Positions 34,819 to 43,790 are shown, counted from the first letter of the stretch. The stretch is 56,162 nt of DNA from an uncultured Pseudomonadales bacterium (GCA_938017975.1 CALIKQ010000013.1:1-56162); one strand, 5' to 3'. Translations and numbers: made by a program. Notes: generated by a model from the letters alone, not told the origin.

Positions 34819-35552
34819 GCGCTTCTGTTTTGAGCGTGTTGGAATCAACTGTGCTTCGCAAAAGCCCCTTGCATCGAGTTCACCTGGCAGCGGGCGGAAC
34901 GATGATCGAGTCTGAATTGGGCGAGGCTGTAGGCGTTTATCGCTCTGAGATAACGGACCGTGAGGCTGCTGCTCACCTAGGGTTGGTTGATCTCTGCTTG
35001 CAGCCGCGTTCGGGTTTCAAAGGGGGCGGATCATCAGACTACTTAAGGACGTTTTCGATTGACCTCCCTAGTGGCCCGAATCGGGCAAGGTTTCTCTCTG
35101 AGGGAGTTTTGGTCAGTCAACTCTCGTTCGACGAGTACCTGTTGCTAGAGACAACCACGGAGGCCTCCAATACAGCGCGAGCAGCGAGTCAGGCTTGGTC
35201 GATGGAAGATGATACAAGGGATTGTTACGAAGTGCCGCGACAAGACAGTCATGGCTGTCTTGCGGTTGTTGGTGCTCAAGCAGCCAATACATTGTCATCG
35301 CTGATATCCGTCGATCTTAGATCCCAGCATTTTGAGAATTTGTTCGTTGCCCAAACCCTCTTGAACGAGGTCAGCGTGATCGTCATTCGGCAAGATTTGG
35401 GGTTCTTACCTAATTTTTTCTTGCTGGCAGATATCTCGGCGATGGAATACCTGTGGACTGTTTTGTTGGATGCAATGGGCGAGGACGGAGGCGCTGCGGT
35501 CGGCCTAGAAGCGTTTCACTGGATTCAATCAGGGTCTGCAGGACTGTCCTAA
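34815..35552 (+). CDS. soxG: Sarcosine oxidase-type gamma subunit
   Basis: A 245-residue subunit with low conservation typical of SoxG. It has an early strand (GEAVGVYRSEITDREAAAHLG), LGLVDLCLQPRSGFKG near 54-69, then a GcvT-like C-terminal part with VGAQAANTLSSL and VIVIRQDLGFLPNFFLLADIS. It is longer than many SoxG proteins of about 200 residues. The start overlaps the soxA stop, so it is coupled. It is the last gene of the cluster; no clear terminator hairpin follows within the 220-bp spacer. Confidence 0.85.
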   Translation: MSASVLSVLESTVLRKSPLHRVHLAAGGTMIESELGEAVGVYRSEITDREAAAHLGLVDLCLQPRSGFKGGGSSDYLRTFSIDLPSGPNRARFLSEGVLVSQLSFDEYLLLETTTEASNTARAASQAWSMEDDTRDCYEVPRQDSHGCLAVVGAQAANTLSSLISVDLRSQHFENLFVAQTLLNEVSVIVIRQDLGFLPNFFLLADISAMEYLWTVLLDAMGEDGGAAVGLEAFHWIQSGSAGLS

Positions 35553-35775
35553 CGTGACCCAGTCAACGCAGGATCGAAGCGCTGCGCTTTGACCAGCCTC
35601 GATAGGCTACGAATGTCTCCTCGGTGTGTCTTTGCATCTATGGACCACGTTTGGAGCGAGATTTCACAGCAGGCAGTGGTAAATGATTCGCCTGTTCGCT
35701 TTTCCTGTCGGTTCTTCAGGCGATTCACTCTGATCGGCATGATACCGATAGGCGGCATTTTTAAGCCTCATTCGT

Positions 35776-36549
35776 TTAGCGCGTGTTGGTCTGACCGCCG
35801 TCGACAGGGATGAGTTGGCCGGTGATAAAGCGAGAGGCATCCGAGGCAAAAAAGACCATGACTGGACCAAGGTCGGTAAGGGGATCGCCGTACTTTTCTC
35901 CAAGTGAGATGGAATGATGATTCATCCAATAGGAGGCGTCCGATTGCGCGTCGGTCATCAGGGCCATTGCTTCGAGGTACATAGGGGTCGCCATTGCGGG
36001 GAGAATTGCGTTGACTCGAATCTTGTCGCCTCCCCAGGCCGCAGCTGAACTGCGAGTCCAGGAATGGACGGCGCCCTTTGCAGCGGAGTAAGACGCGGCA
36101 CTGGGCTCAGCTCTTTGGCCGGAGATTGAACCGAAGTTGATGATAGAGCCCCCGCCCGATGCCTTCATATGATGGAAAGCTGCTTGGTTTGTAAGCATGG
36201 TCCCTCGGACGTTTACCGCGAACATTTGATCCCAGTCGTCAACGTTGACTCGACTCGGGTCTGCGCCGGCTTGGATGGCAGCAGGATGTGCTAGGGCATC
36301 GAGGCCACCCAGATGGGTAGCCGCTTGGTCAAATGCGGCAAACACGCTGTCTTTGTCGGCGATATCGATATGTTGGTAGATGGCTTGGCCCGGTCCCTTT
36401 TTGTTGGCTTCAGCGACGACTGCAGCGCCGCTTTCATCGTTGATATCCATGGCCACAACGTGGGCTCCTGCGCTGACATAGGCGATGACAGTCGCCTCAC
36501 CCATGCCCCGTGCGGCGCCTGTGACGATGATTCTTTTGTTCTCAAGCAT
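35776..36549 (-). CDS. Short-chain dehydrogenase/reductase
   Basis: A 257-residue SDR. The cofactor motif is TGAARGMG (G11, G15, G17), and the Asp in AMDIND favours NAD(H). The catalytic set is S141 in NFGSIS and Y154-x3-K158. The central NNAG-type motif is replaced by AHPAA at 87-91, so the usual Asn-Asn-Ala-Gly contact is altered. AAGGAA precedes the ATG. The gene points toward the sox cluster but is convergent and separate. It probably oxidises or reduces a secondary alcohol or ketone of unknown identity. Confidence 0.88.
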   Translation of the reverse strand: MLENKRIIVTGAARGMGEATVIAYVSAGAHVVAMDINDESGAAVVAEANKKGPGQAIYQHIDIADKDSVFAAFDQAATHLGGLDALAHPAAIQAGADPSRVNVDDWDQMFAVNVRGTMLTNQAAFHHMKASGGGSIINFGSISGQRAEPSAASYSAAKGAVHSWTRSSAAAWGGDKIRVNAILPAMATPMYLEAMALMTDAQSDASYWMNHHSISLGEKYGDPLTDLGPVMVFFASDASRFITGQLIPVDGGQTNTR

Positions 36550-36661
36550 GGAAAATTCCTTTTTGTCGGGTTTGTGTCTGTAAACACTCTAACGAAAGTA
36601 ATCTGGGATTAAGATTCTGGCTGTGACTGAATGTGCTCAATGTTAGGTCGATTTGATATGC

Positions 36662-37057
36662 CTAGCTATTTGGGGTCCGAGTGAGTTGATAACCGCGCCA
36701 GATGAAATGGAGAAAAGCGACCCAGATAAGCAGGTAGGACAACGCAAAGCCCCAATCAAAACCGGCGTAGCCCAATCCAATGCCAATAACTGGCAGCATT
36801 GCAAGATAATGACCGGTGACCCAGCTGTGGGTTTTGATACTGATCAATAATGCGCTCGCAAACGAGAGAATCATCATCCCCGAGAAAGCGTGTAAAGCCC
36901 AGTCAAATCCGTTTGCGAACATCAGTGCACCCAAGAGAAGACACAGCACACCTGCGCTGGAATGAATGACGACGTCCCAAGGGATGGACTTTTTTGAGGA
37001 ATCTGCTTGAGTCACGATGGAAGTCCGTATCAATAAACAGTGGGGCAACGCTAGCAT
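36662..37057 (-). CDS. Small integral membrane protein, unknown
   Basis: A 131-residue protein with four predicted helices (about 27-48, 54-74, 82-99 and 102-119) and polar ends. The only in-frame ATG gives a 25-residue polar N-terminus and has no clear ribosome-binding site. A GTG about 14 codons in is a possible alternative start. No family is recognised. It lies 112 nt upstream of the SDR gene on the same strand and may share its transcript. Confidence 0.6.
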   Translation of the reverse strand: MLALPHCLLIRTSIVTQADSSKKSIPWDVVIHSSAGVLCLLLGALMFANGFDWALHAFSGMMILSFASALLISIKTHSWVTGHYLAMLPVIGIGLGYAGFDWGFALSYLLIWVAFLHFIWRGYQLTRTPNS

Positions 37058-37174
37058 GAAAAATTACTTGAGTCATGAAGTCGTGAGACAAGGAGAATTT
37101 GGGAGCAGGACGCTTGGCAAATTGTTCCTAGCCCTTCCTGGTATTGGTACACTGTCTGCTCGACTCACACATTC

Positions 37175-37753
37175 ATGAAAAGGCTGCCGATGTTTCGTAT
37201 TTTGGTTCTCAATCTTTTGTTGATCAGTAGTTCCCATGCCGCCTGGAATCCATTGGAGCAGAAAACTGATGAGCAGACTGGCGCAAAATTGGAGACCATG
37301 GTCGCGGTCGAAAAATTCAAGGCAATTCCTGAGCTCGCTATTTTTTTCGAGCAGGCGGACGGCTATGCCGTGTTTCCGAATGTCGCCAAAGGCGGGTTTG
37401 GTGTTGGCGGCGCGGTTGGAAAGGGTCAAGTGTTTCAACAAGGCCAGCTTGTTGGTTCAACCTCGCTCAAACAGCTGTCGATCGGCTTCCAATTTGGGGG
37501 ACAGGCTTTCAGCGAGATCATATTTTTTAAAAGCGCGTTGGATACCAGGCGCTTTATGGAAGGGAATTTTGAATTTGGAGCCCAAGCCAGTGCGGTTTTG
37601 ATCAAACAGGGCGTGTCAGTTGATTCGGCCTACAGCAATGGAACCGCAGTGTTTACGATAGCAAAGGGTGGCTTGATGTACGAAGCAAGCATTGGCGGCC
37701 AGAAGTTTAGCTTCGTCCCTACGGGCCCAATCGAGGTGAAAGTGCTCGAATAA
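37175..37753 (+). CDS. SYLF-domain (Ysc84-type) lipid-binding protein, exported
   Basis: A 192-residue protein with a signal peptide (residues about 1-22, ending SSHA). The mature part is a SYLF domain: AYAVFPNVAKGGFGVGGAVG-like segment near 70-88, then QLSIGFQFGGQAFSEIIFF near 108-126, and a C-terminal GLMYEASIGGQKF. Eukaryotic SYLF domains bind phosphoinositides; bacterial versions are periplasmic and of unknown role. It stands alone; a hairpin that could terminate it lies 64-97 nt downstream. Confidence 0.88.
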   Translation: MKRLPMFRILVLNLLLISSSHAAWNPLEQKTDEQTGAKLETMVAVEKFKAIPELAIFFEQADGYAVFPNVAKGGFGVGGAVGKGQVFQQGQLVGSTSLKQLSIGFQFGGQAFSEIIFFKSALDTRRFMEGNFEFGAQASAVLIKQGVSVDSAYSNGTAVFTIAKGGLMYEASIGGQKFSFVPTGPIEVKVLE

Positions 37754-37816
37754 CAATCTTACCAGGTGCTGGGGTTTCAACGGCTTGTCTGGAAGATGCA
37801 GACGTTGCGCGGTTTC

Positions 37817-37850
37817 AAAGGACATCCCCTTAAGTTGGGGCCTATCCTTT
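37817..37850. terminator. Hairpin between convergent genes
   Basis: AAAGGA pairs with TCCTTT (6 bp) and encloses a CCCC/GGGG inner stem with a small internal loop. It lies between the SYLF gene and the convergent crotonase gene. No strong T-tract follows on either strand, so termination is plausible but not certain. Confidence 0.4.
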
Positions 37851-37872
37851 GATTTCCGCAGGCGTTGGGCGC

Positions 37873-38634
37873 CTAACTACCCGTCCAATTTGGGGCGCGC
37901 TTCTCTGCAAAAGCAACCGGACCTTCTTTAGCATCGTTGGAACTGAACACTTTCTTTTGCAAGGGGATTTGCATTTCCCAGAGTTGATCCTCCTCGACAC
38001 CCGATGCAGCAGCGCGAACTAAGGCCTTCGAGGCAGCGACTGCCAGTGGGGCATTTTCAGCAATACGCTCAGCCAGTTCGACTGCCGCAGTGAGTACATC
38101 CTCGGGTTCTGTCAGGGCGCTGAGCATACCAGCGTCCATGGCTTCTTCGGCCGTAATCGGCTCGCCTGTGAGGGCCATTTCCATTGCCTTGGAGTAGCCA
38201 ACCCAGGCGGGCAGTCTAAAAACGCCACCCGCGGCTGCAAATAACCCGACCTTAACTTCTCGAATACCAATTTTGGCACCTTTAGCGGCGACCAGGAGGT
38301 CGCAGGTCAGCGCGATCTCGCAACCCCCAGCCAACGCGAAACCATTGATTGCGCCGATCAGCGGTTTTGAGGCTCCCGTTCTAACAAATTCGTTGAGGGG
38401 CCCGATGTCTTCGCCCCGGGCAAATGCCTTTAAGTCCATGCCAGCACAGAAAGCTCGGCCGTTTCCTGTGATCACGCCTGCGGTCAGGCTATCGTCGGCA
38501 TCGAGTTCTTGGATGGCAGCCCATAAGCTATTGGAGAGCGCGCCGTTGATCGCGTTCATCGCATCGGGGCGATTTAAGGTGATAATCATGACGCGATTGC
38601 GGCGCTCGACGAGAATGGCTGGTTCTTCTGACAT
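37873..38634 (-). CDS. Enoyl-CoA hydratase/isomerase family protein (crotonase)
   Basis: A 253-residue crotonase. It has NRPDAMNAI near 23-31, an oxyanion-hole AFCAGMDLK segment near 61-69, ALAGGCEIALTCDL near 99-112, and REVKVGLFAAAGG near 122-134, where the Glu fits the first catalytic glutamate. The second glutamate position is not obvious, so the protein may be an isomerase or another crotonase. ATG 38634 has GGAG 9 nt upstream; a TTG at 38649 is less likely. It is divergent from the PhyH-type gene, with a 324-bp spacer. Confidence 0.9.
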   Translation of the reverse strand: MSEEPAILVERRNRVMIITLNRPDAMNAINGALSNSLWAAIQELDADDSLTAGVITGNGRAFCAGMDLKAFARGEDIGPLNEFVRTGASKPLIGAINGFALAGGCEIALTCDLLVAAKGAKIGIREVKVGLFAAAGGVFRLPAWVGYSKAMEMALTGEPITAEEAMDAGMLSALTEPEDVLTAAVELAERIAENAPLAVAASKALVRAAASGVEEDQLWEMQIPLQKKVFSSNDAKEGPVAFAEKRAPNWTGS

Positions 38635-38958
38635 GGACTGATGCTCCAAAAAAATTGATTAATAATGGATTCCCACCATATCGTACTTGAGCGCTTCCGA
38701 AAACCAGCGATAGGCACACCGGCTTTTCTTCCGAAGCCAGGGTGGCGGACTGACACCAAAAAAATTCGGTAACTCGCCGAAGCATTCAATCCGTAACATT
38801 AAAAAATGGTTTAAAGGTCTGAAATAGAGCGCCTACTGAGGCATCGGCGCAATTTGACTGTTGATATGAAATCATTATGGTTGATTCGGGACGTCGATGG
38901 GGCTGGAGCGGCTTCAAGGTGAATCGTCGCTTAGAGCGTTTGACACCCTCAACCCTTT
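38635..38958. other. Intergenic region between divergent genes
   Basis: About 320 bp between the crotonase gene (minus) and the PhyH-type gene (plus). It contains an A/T-rich segment close to the crotonase start. Short open frames on both strands read as shadows. If the PhyH start is really the GTG at 39064, the spacer is longer. No RNA gene or repeat is seen. Confidence 0.4.
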
Positions 38959-39972
38959 TTGCAGCCAACGCGAGACACCGACCAAAGCGTCTCACCAACC
39001 GAGGTTTTTCGAGAACCAAAGCGCTTTGCGAAAGAGGCGCCGATCAACGATGGGGATTACCGAGTGAATTTAACGCCGCCACAACTACCGGAAGACCAAA
39101 AACCCTCGCGACCTCTTGAGACTTACCTTGCTGAATTACGTGAACATGGCTATACGGTACTTGATGGTGTGGTTGATAAGGCTGCTTTGGCGCGCATCCG
39201 AGAGGACACCGACGCTGCCTGCAAGGCGTTGGGAGAGCGCCCTCCCGATTTTGACGATCGTTTCGGGGTCCCAAATAGCATTGCTTGGAGTCGAGATGTT
39301 TGTCGCGCCGTAACGCATCCTGGCGCACTTTGGGTGATGCGTGCCTACTTAGAAACTGATATTCATTTCTGTCACCAGCCAGCAATGACAGTATTGCGCC
39401 CTGCAAAAGAACTCATAGGGCATCACCCTGAATCGGGTTGGCACAGTGACTATCCCTATCATCCAGATGTTTATCCCGAAGACCGCTGGACGGATGAAAC
39501 GATCTACGGCGTCCAGTTTAATATTTGTATCGACGCGTTTCGGACTGATAACGCGGCGACCCAATTTGTTCCGCAATCTCACCGCAAGCAATGCTTTCCG
39601 CCTGTGGAAATGAACCGGGGGGGTACTCGAATGGGGGTGTCGCCGCATGAAGCGGTCGCGCAAATGGTAGCGCCTGAAGGATCGGCGCTGATTTATGATT
39701 CTCGAATATGGCACCGAGCTTGCCCGGAACTCAATATTAGCGGCAGTGACAGATTGGCGATTTTAAATGCCGTTTGCCCCAATTGGGTAAGACCCATGGT
39801 AGATAAGAGGCCAGGAGTTGTGGTGTATCGAGATTCGGATATGGCCTCGAGCTTGCCTGCCAGCGTCGCAGAAGAAATAACACGATTGTGCTGCACGCCA
39901 ACCCAGGCAGCACCTGTGGGTTCGCCAAATATTCTCGAGAAGCCCATCGGACCAAGAAAAATTAACATTTAG
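38959..39972 (+). CDS. Phytanoyl-CoA dioxygenase (PhyH) family protein
   Basis: A 337-residue Fe(II)/2-oxoglutarate-dependent oxygenase-like protein. The iron triad is H162-x-D164 in GWHSDYP and H252 in SRIWHRACP, and an Arg in SDRLAIL near 271 suits 2-oxoglutarate binding. The central DNAATQFVPQSH segment (around 197-208) is a PhyH marker. The start is uncertain: the frame has no ATG near the N-terminus. TTG 38959 lacks a ribosome-binding site, and GTG 39064, after GGGGAT, would remove 35 residues. It probably hydroxylates a small organic substrate; which one is unknown. Confidence 0.85.
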   Translation: MQPTRDTDQSVSPTEVFREPKRFAKEAPINDGDYRVNLTPPQLPEDQKPSRPLETYLAELREHGYTVLDGVVDKAALARIREDTDAACKALGERPPDFDDRFGVPNSIAWSRDVCRAVTHPGALWVMRAYLETDIHFCHQPAMTVLRPAKELIGHHPESGWHSDYPYHPDVYPEDRWTDETIYGVQFNICIDAFRTDNAATQFVPQSHRKQCFPPVEMNRGGTRMGVSPHEAVAQMVAPEGSALIYDSRIWHRACPELNISGSDRLAILNAVCPNWVRPMVDKRPGVVVYRDSDMASSLPASVAEEITRLCCTPTQAAPVGSPNILEKPIGPRKINI

Positions 39973-40138
39973 ATCTGAGCCAACGTGTATGCGTGGTTTG
40001 AATGCCAGTCTCTGTGGCCCATTTTGACTGGGTCGTTGATAAAAGTTGGGTTCATTGCGCTGGCCGGAGGTTTATGGTCGACTCGTTGATTGCGCCGTTG
40101 AAAACGGAAGATTCAAAACCTTGCTGGAGCTCCAAAAT

Positions 40139-40825
40139 ATGAGTAGACCGATTGTTTTGGTTCATGGCGCCTGGCATGGACCCTGGTGTTGGGAGCGCGT
40201 TACCCCATTTTTAGATGCCGCCGGTGCCGAATGGACTGCGGTCGATTTGCCGAGTGTAGCCGCTGCTGATTCAGGTGCCTCAGATCAAGATGATGCAGTC
40301 GCTGTCAGAGCAGCTTTAGATGCGCTACCAGGCCGCGCGCCAGCAATTTTGCTGGGACATTCTCGGGGTGGACGAGTGATTTCCGAAGCCGGAGACCATG
40401 ATCGCGTGGGGCATCTTGTCTATTTGGCAGCTTTGCTGAATGAGAAGAATATCTCCCAGTCCACTCTGTTTTCCCCGGACCTTCCTAAAGCGTTGCTGTA
40501 CGGAGCGGATGGTACTTCTCGCGTCAACCCGGAGCTTGGCATGGCGGTGTTTTATAACGACTGCAGCGAGGATGATTATGCATGGGCGACCGCAAATTTG
40601 CGGGCGCAGAGCCACCGTGAGGCGGCTCTGCAGGCAAATGCACCCCGGAGGACGAAGCCCTCAACCTATGTGATTTGCTCTAGAGACAATGCGATTCCGG
40701 CGATTGCCCAGCGGCAGATGGCAGAGTCTGCAGGCAAGATCATTGAATGGGAGGTTGGACATTCTCCTTTTGCCAATCAGCCTGACAAGGTTGCTGCGCT
40801 TTTGATCGACTTGAGTCAGGCCTGA
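40139..40825 (+). CDS. Alpha/beta hydrolase
   Basis: A 228-residue hydrolase of the small esterase group (EstC / plant methyl-esterase-like). It has HGAWHGPWCWE at 9-19 as the oxyanion region, nucleophile S75 in GHSRGG, D183 in ICSRDNA and H208 in VGHSPF. All triad residues are present. GGAGC lies about 9 nt before ATG 40139; the frame extends upstream but lacks such a site. It is followed by the GPH-type transporter gene 58 nt downstream, possibly one transcript. Confidence 0.9.
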   Translation: MSRPIVLVHGAWHGPWCWERVTPFLDAAGAEWTAVDLPSVAAADSGASDQDDAVAVRAALDALPGRAPAILLGHSRGGRVISEAGDHDRVGHLVYLAALLNEKNISQSTLFSPDLPKALLYGADGTSRVNPELGMAVFYNDCSEDDYAWATANLRAQSHREAALQANAPRRTKPSTYVICSRDNAIPAIAQRQMAESAGKIIEWEVGHSPFANQPDKVAALLIDLSQA

Positions 40826-40883
40826 TGATGGGCCATGGGATTGAGACATCTTCGTTCAGTTTTAGCAGCAAAAGGACACCAGC

Positions 40884-42317
40884 TTGACCACAGAAAATAA
40901 GAGTGTTCTATCCTGGCGCGTCCGGTTCATGTTTGCTGTAGGACAAATACCTGAGGGCGTTCAGTCGACATCGTTCGGGTTTTTTTTGTTGTTTTTTTAT
41001 AATCAAGTGCTGGGCCTTTCAGGATTTTTCGCGAGTCTAGCCATTGTCGTTGCACTTTTGGTGGATGCGGTGAGTGATCCGGTGATCGGGTCTTGGTCCG
41101 ACGGGTTTCGCAATCGCTGGGGGCGCCGCCATCCCTTCATGTACGCTGCTGCTGCGCCTTTTGCGATTTGCTTTTATTTTCTCTTTGCGCCGCCGGCTGG
41201 CCTAACTGAAACAGAGGTCTTTATTTGGTTAGTGGTTTTCTCAGTTTTAACCCGCACCACCCAATCGGTCTACTCTATTCCGCATACGTCGTTAACTGCA
41301 GAGTTGTCGACGGATTATCAGGAGCGAACATTGCTGTCTTCACTGCGGTCTATTTTGCAGTCCGTTGGAATGCTGATGGTTTTCTTGATTGGACTGCAGA
41401 TCTTTTTTGGCGCGACCCCTGAGTATCCCAACGGCCAACTTAATCCCGAAGCCTATCCAAAATTTGCGTTGATGTTCGCTTTGATTATCTTCGTAGGCGT
41501 GATGCTGACCGCTTACGGGACCCACAGTCATATTCCGTATTTGCCTCAGGGTAGCGCGATACGGCAACGCTTTAGCCTCGGGCAAGTGGTTCGTGAGGCT
41601 GCTCGGGCTTTTGATCTTCGTTCGTTTCGGTCGGTGGTGCTCACCGCGGTGCTCTTTGGGATGACCATGGGCATGGTATCGGCGCTGTCGATTTATTTGG
41701 GGACGCTTTACTTTCAATTCAGTCTCGAGCTAATTGGATTAAGTTTTCCTGCCTCGGTGTTCGGTAGTTTTGTAGGCGCTGGCCTTGCCACGCCGCTGGG
41801 ACGCTATTTTAAAGAAAAGAAAACCCTGCTGATTGGTGGGCTGATTTGGTATGCGTTCTGGAACACATTGCCGATAATTCTGAGTCTGTTGGGATGGTTT
41901 CCTAAGCCTGGTGCGCCCACGCTGTTTTATCTGGTAATGACCTCAAATGCGATTTGCAGTATGGGAATAGGGGTTTTGACCGTGATGATAGGCTCGATGA
42001 TCTCGGATATCACCGATCAACATGAAGAGAGGCATGGTGATCGAAGCGAAGGGATTTACTTCGCCGCTTCATCCTTCGCCTCGAAGGCGATTGGCGGCTT
42101 TGGGATTGTTATCTCTGGTGTTGTTGTTGATCTGGCGGGTATACAGCGCAGTGCGACCATCGAGACGATCAACCCGGAGTCGCTCCAGACACTGGCGCTG
42201 GCCATGGGCCCAGGCGTGCTTTTGATGATCGGGGTCACCGTGATCGCGGCCAGCTTTTATGATCTCTCGGAAGCGGAGCATTCTAGAATTCGTGACGTGA
42301 TTGCAGACCGAACTTGA
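40884..42317 (+). CDS. MFS transporter, glycoside-pentoside-hexuronide (GPH) type
   Basis: A 477-residue integral membrane protein with about 12 helices. The first loop has DAVSDPVIGSWSDGFRNRWGRRHP near 58-81, the GPH/MelB signature with two conserved aspartates and GRRHP. The start is TTG at 40884, 7 nt after AAAGGA; no ATG is near. MelB-type carriers couple sugar uptake to Na+ or H+, and many marine homologs have unknown cargo. No glycosidase is adjacent, so cargo is open. Confidence 0.88.
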   Translation: MTTENKSVLSWRVRFMFAVGQIPEGVQSTSFGFFLLFFYNQVLGLSGFFASLAIVVALLVDAVSDPVIGSWSDGFRNRWGRRHPFMYAAAAPFAICFYFLFAPPAGLTETEVFIWLVVFSVLTRTTQSVYSIPHTSLTAELSTDYQERTLLSSLRSILQSVGMLMVFLIGLQIFFGATPEYPNGQLNPEAYPKFALMFALIIFVGVMLTAYGTHSHIPYLPQGSAIRQRFSLGQVVREAARAFDLRSFRSVVLTAVLFGMTMGMVSALSIYLGTLYFQFSLELIGLSFPASVFGSFVGAGLATPLGRYFKEKKTLLIGGLIWYAFWNTLPIILSLLGWFPKPGAPTLFYLVMTSNAICSMGIGVLTVMIGSMISDITDQHEERHGDRSEGIYFAASSFASKAIGGFGIVISGVVVDLAGIQRSATIETINPESLQTLALAMGPGVLLMIGVTVIAASFYDLSEAEHSRIRDVIADRT

Positions 42318-42582
42318 TCGAAAAATTTGCTCGTTTAGCAGCCGCTCAGCGACTGATTGAATCTCATCAGATTCGTCATAAGGGTGCGTGATTGAAAGTC
42401 CTGTCTCTGATCGAAACGAAGCTTGCCCATTGCCTGTTTAGGGTGATTGAGATTCAGCTGGCTACAGTTTAGACGAGGTTCGGCGGAACTTGCTGTCATG
42501 GGCGAAGGGCCATCAGAACTGAGACAGAAGCGATGAGATCAGTTAATATTTGGCCATCAACTCACCTTTCTGGAGAAGTCCC

Positions 42583-43725
42583 ATGGCTGAAGCTTTTATG
42601 GCCTACCCTGAACTTCGAAGTCCCTTTGAGCCCAAGGCGATCAATGCCGACAGCAGCGCTACGATTTTGTATCAAGGCAGAACGATCAAGCTTAGCAGCA
42701 GGGGTGATGGGGATGGATTATTGATCGACCCAATAGATCTTCAATCGATCAATGGATTTGAGATCAAACCTGAGGGGGTCTGTTATGAAGACCTTTGTGT
42801 GCCGCTGGATGACTCGCTGATGATTACCCAGGCGGGGCAGAAATGGTTCAGTCTGACGGCTTTGGCGGAGCTGCTGGGGCAGCCCTTTGTGGTCGATGAG
42901 GAGGCGGGGGTTTGGAGCTTTGCTGAGATCCCAGCAAAACGAGAAAATATGATGGTCAACGCGATGGCGCCTGATCTTGAACTTACTGATCGGCAAGGGA
43001 AAGTGGTTCGGATGGCAGACCTGAAAGGTAAAAAGGCGCTGATCGTAACCTGGTCCTCGTGGTGAGGCTGCTTTCTTGACGTGCCCGTGTGGCAACGCAT
43101 CTATGAAGAAATTAATGATCCCGATTTTGTATTGATCTGTGTCGCCGAAGACGTCGGTGGTGAGGCGGTTGCCGGTCCAATTTTTGATGCCGCGAACCCG
43201 ACCTACATTCAGGTCATCGATGAAGACCATCTCGTCAGCAGCGCGTTTAATTTTGTCAATGTGCCATCGGCTGCATGGATCGATGAATCAGGCAGAATTG
43301 TTCGGATAGATGAAGGCACCTATTCGATGATTCATACCTTTGGTGAAGGTGAAGAGGCGATTGCCTTCGGCAACGATGTCTATGAGCCAGCACTCAAAGA
43401 TTGGATTGCCAAAGGCGGTGATAGTGCCCATGTTCAAACGGCGAAAACCGTGTCCAGCCATATTCGTCAACACTCAAGCGACCAGCAGAAGGCAGATGCA
43501 GCATTTCGGCTGGGCAACCTTTTTCGTTTGCATGGTCAAAACGATAAAGCCGATGAGTATTGGCAAATGGCCAGAGATTTAAACCCAGACAGCGTGAACT
43601 TCATTCGTCAAAATTTAACCCTGACTGAAGAGGGATCGGCGGGCGAACAATTCAGGACAATGATGGGTGAGTACGTCAGTAGCGGCAAAGACTATTATCG
43701 GCCGCTGGATATTGAGAACGTCTAG
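42583..43725 (+). CDS. Probable selenoprotein: redoxin-like protein with in-frame UGA (Sec161)
   Basis: One continuous frame of 380 codons contains a single TGA at 43063-43065. Before it is a redoxin opening (APDLELTDRQGKVVRMADL, then ALIVTWSSW); after it, without frame change, come GC, VPVWQRIYEE and VNVPSAAWID, the rest of a thioredoxin/TlpA fold. The TGA falls where the active Cys should be, giving WSSW-U161-G-C163. The N-terminal 130 residues are a separate beta-rich domain; the C-terminus has TPR-like helices. GGAGAAG precedes ATG 42583. A hairpin at 43080-43097 could serve as bacterial SECIS. An assembly error or broken gene is possible but less likely given the exact position. Confidence 0.8.
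43080..43097 (+). promoter_or_regulatory. Candidate bacterial SECIS hairpin
   Basis: A 6-bp stem (CG-TGCC with GGCA-CG, one bulged A at 43095) closes a 5-nt CGTGT loop. It starts 15 nt and its loop about 21 nt after the in-frame TGA, inside the coding region, as expected for bacterial SECIS elements that bind SelB through G/U in the loop. Such small hairpins also occur by chance. Confidence 0.5.
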
Positions 43726-43790
43726 CTTATAGGCAGAATGAGCGCTGGAAACCATAGGCGACAATCAGCAAAATTGCCGGAGATGGCCGA

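Noticed and set aside
43081-43725. Separate GTG-initiated gene after the TGA
   Set aside because: The frame is the same as the upstream part, there is no proper ribosome-binding site, and the split falls inside one thioredoxin fold. A single selenoprotein gene explains it better.
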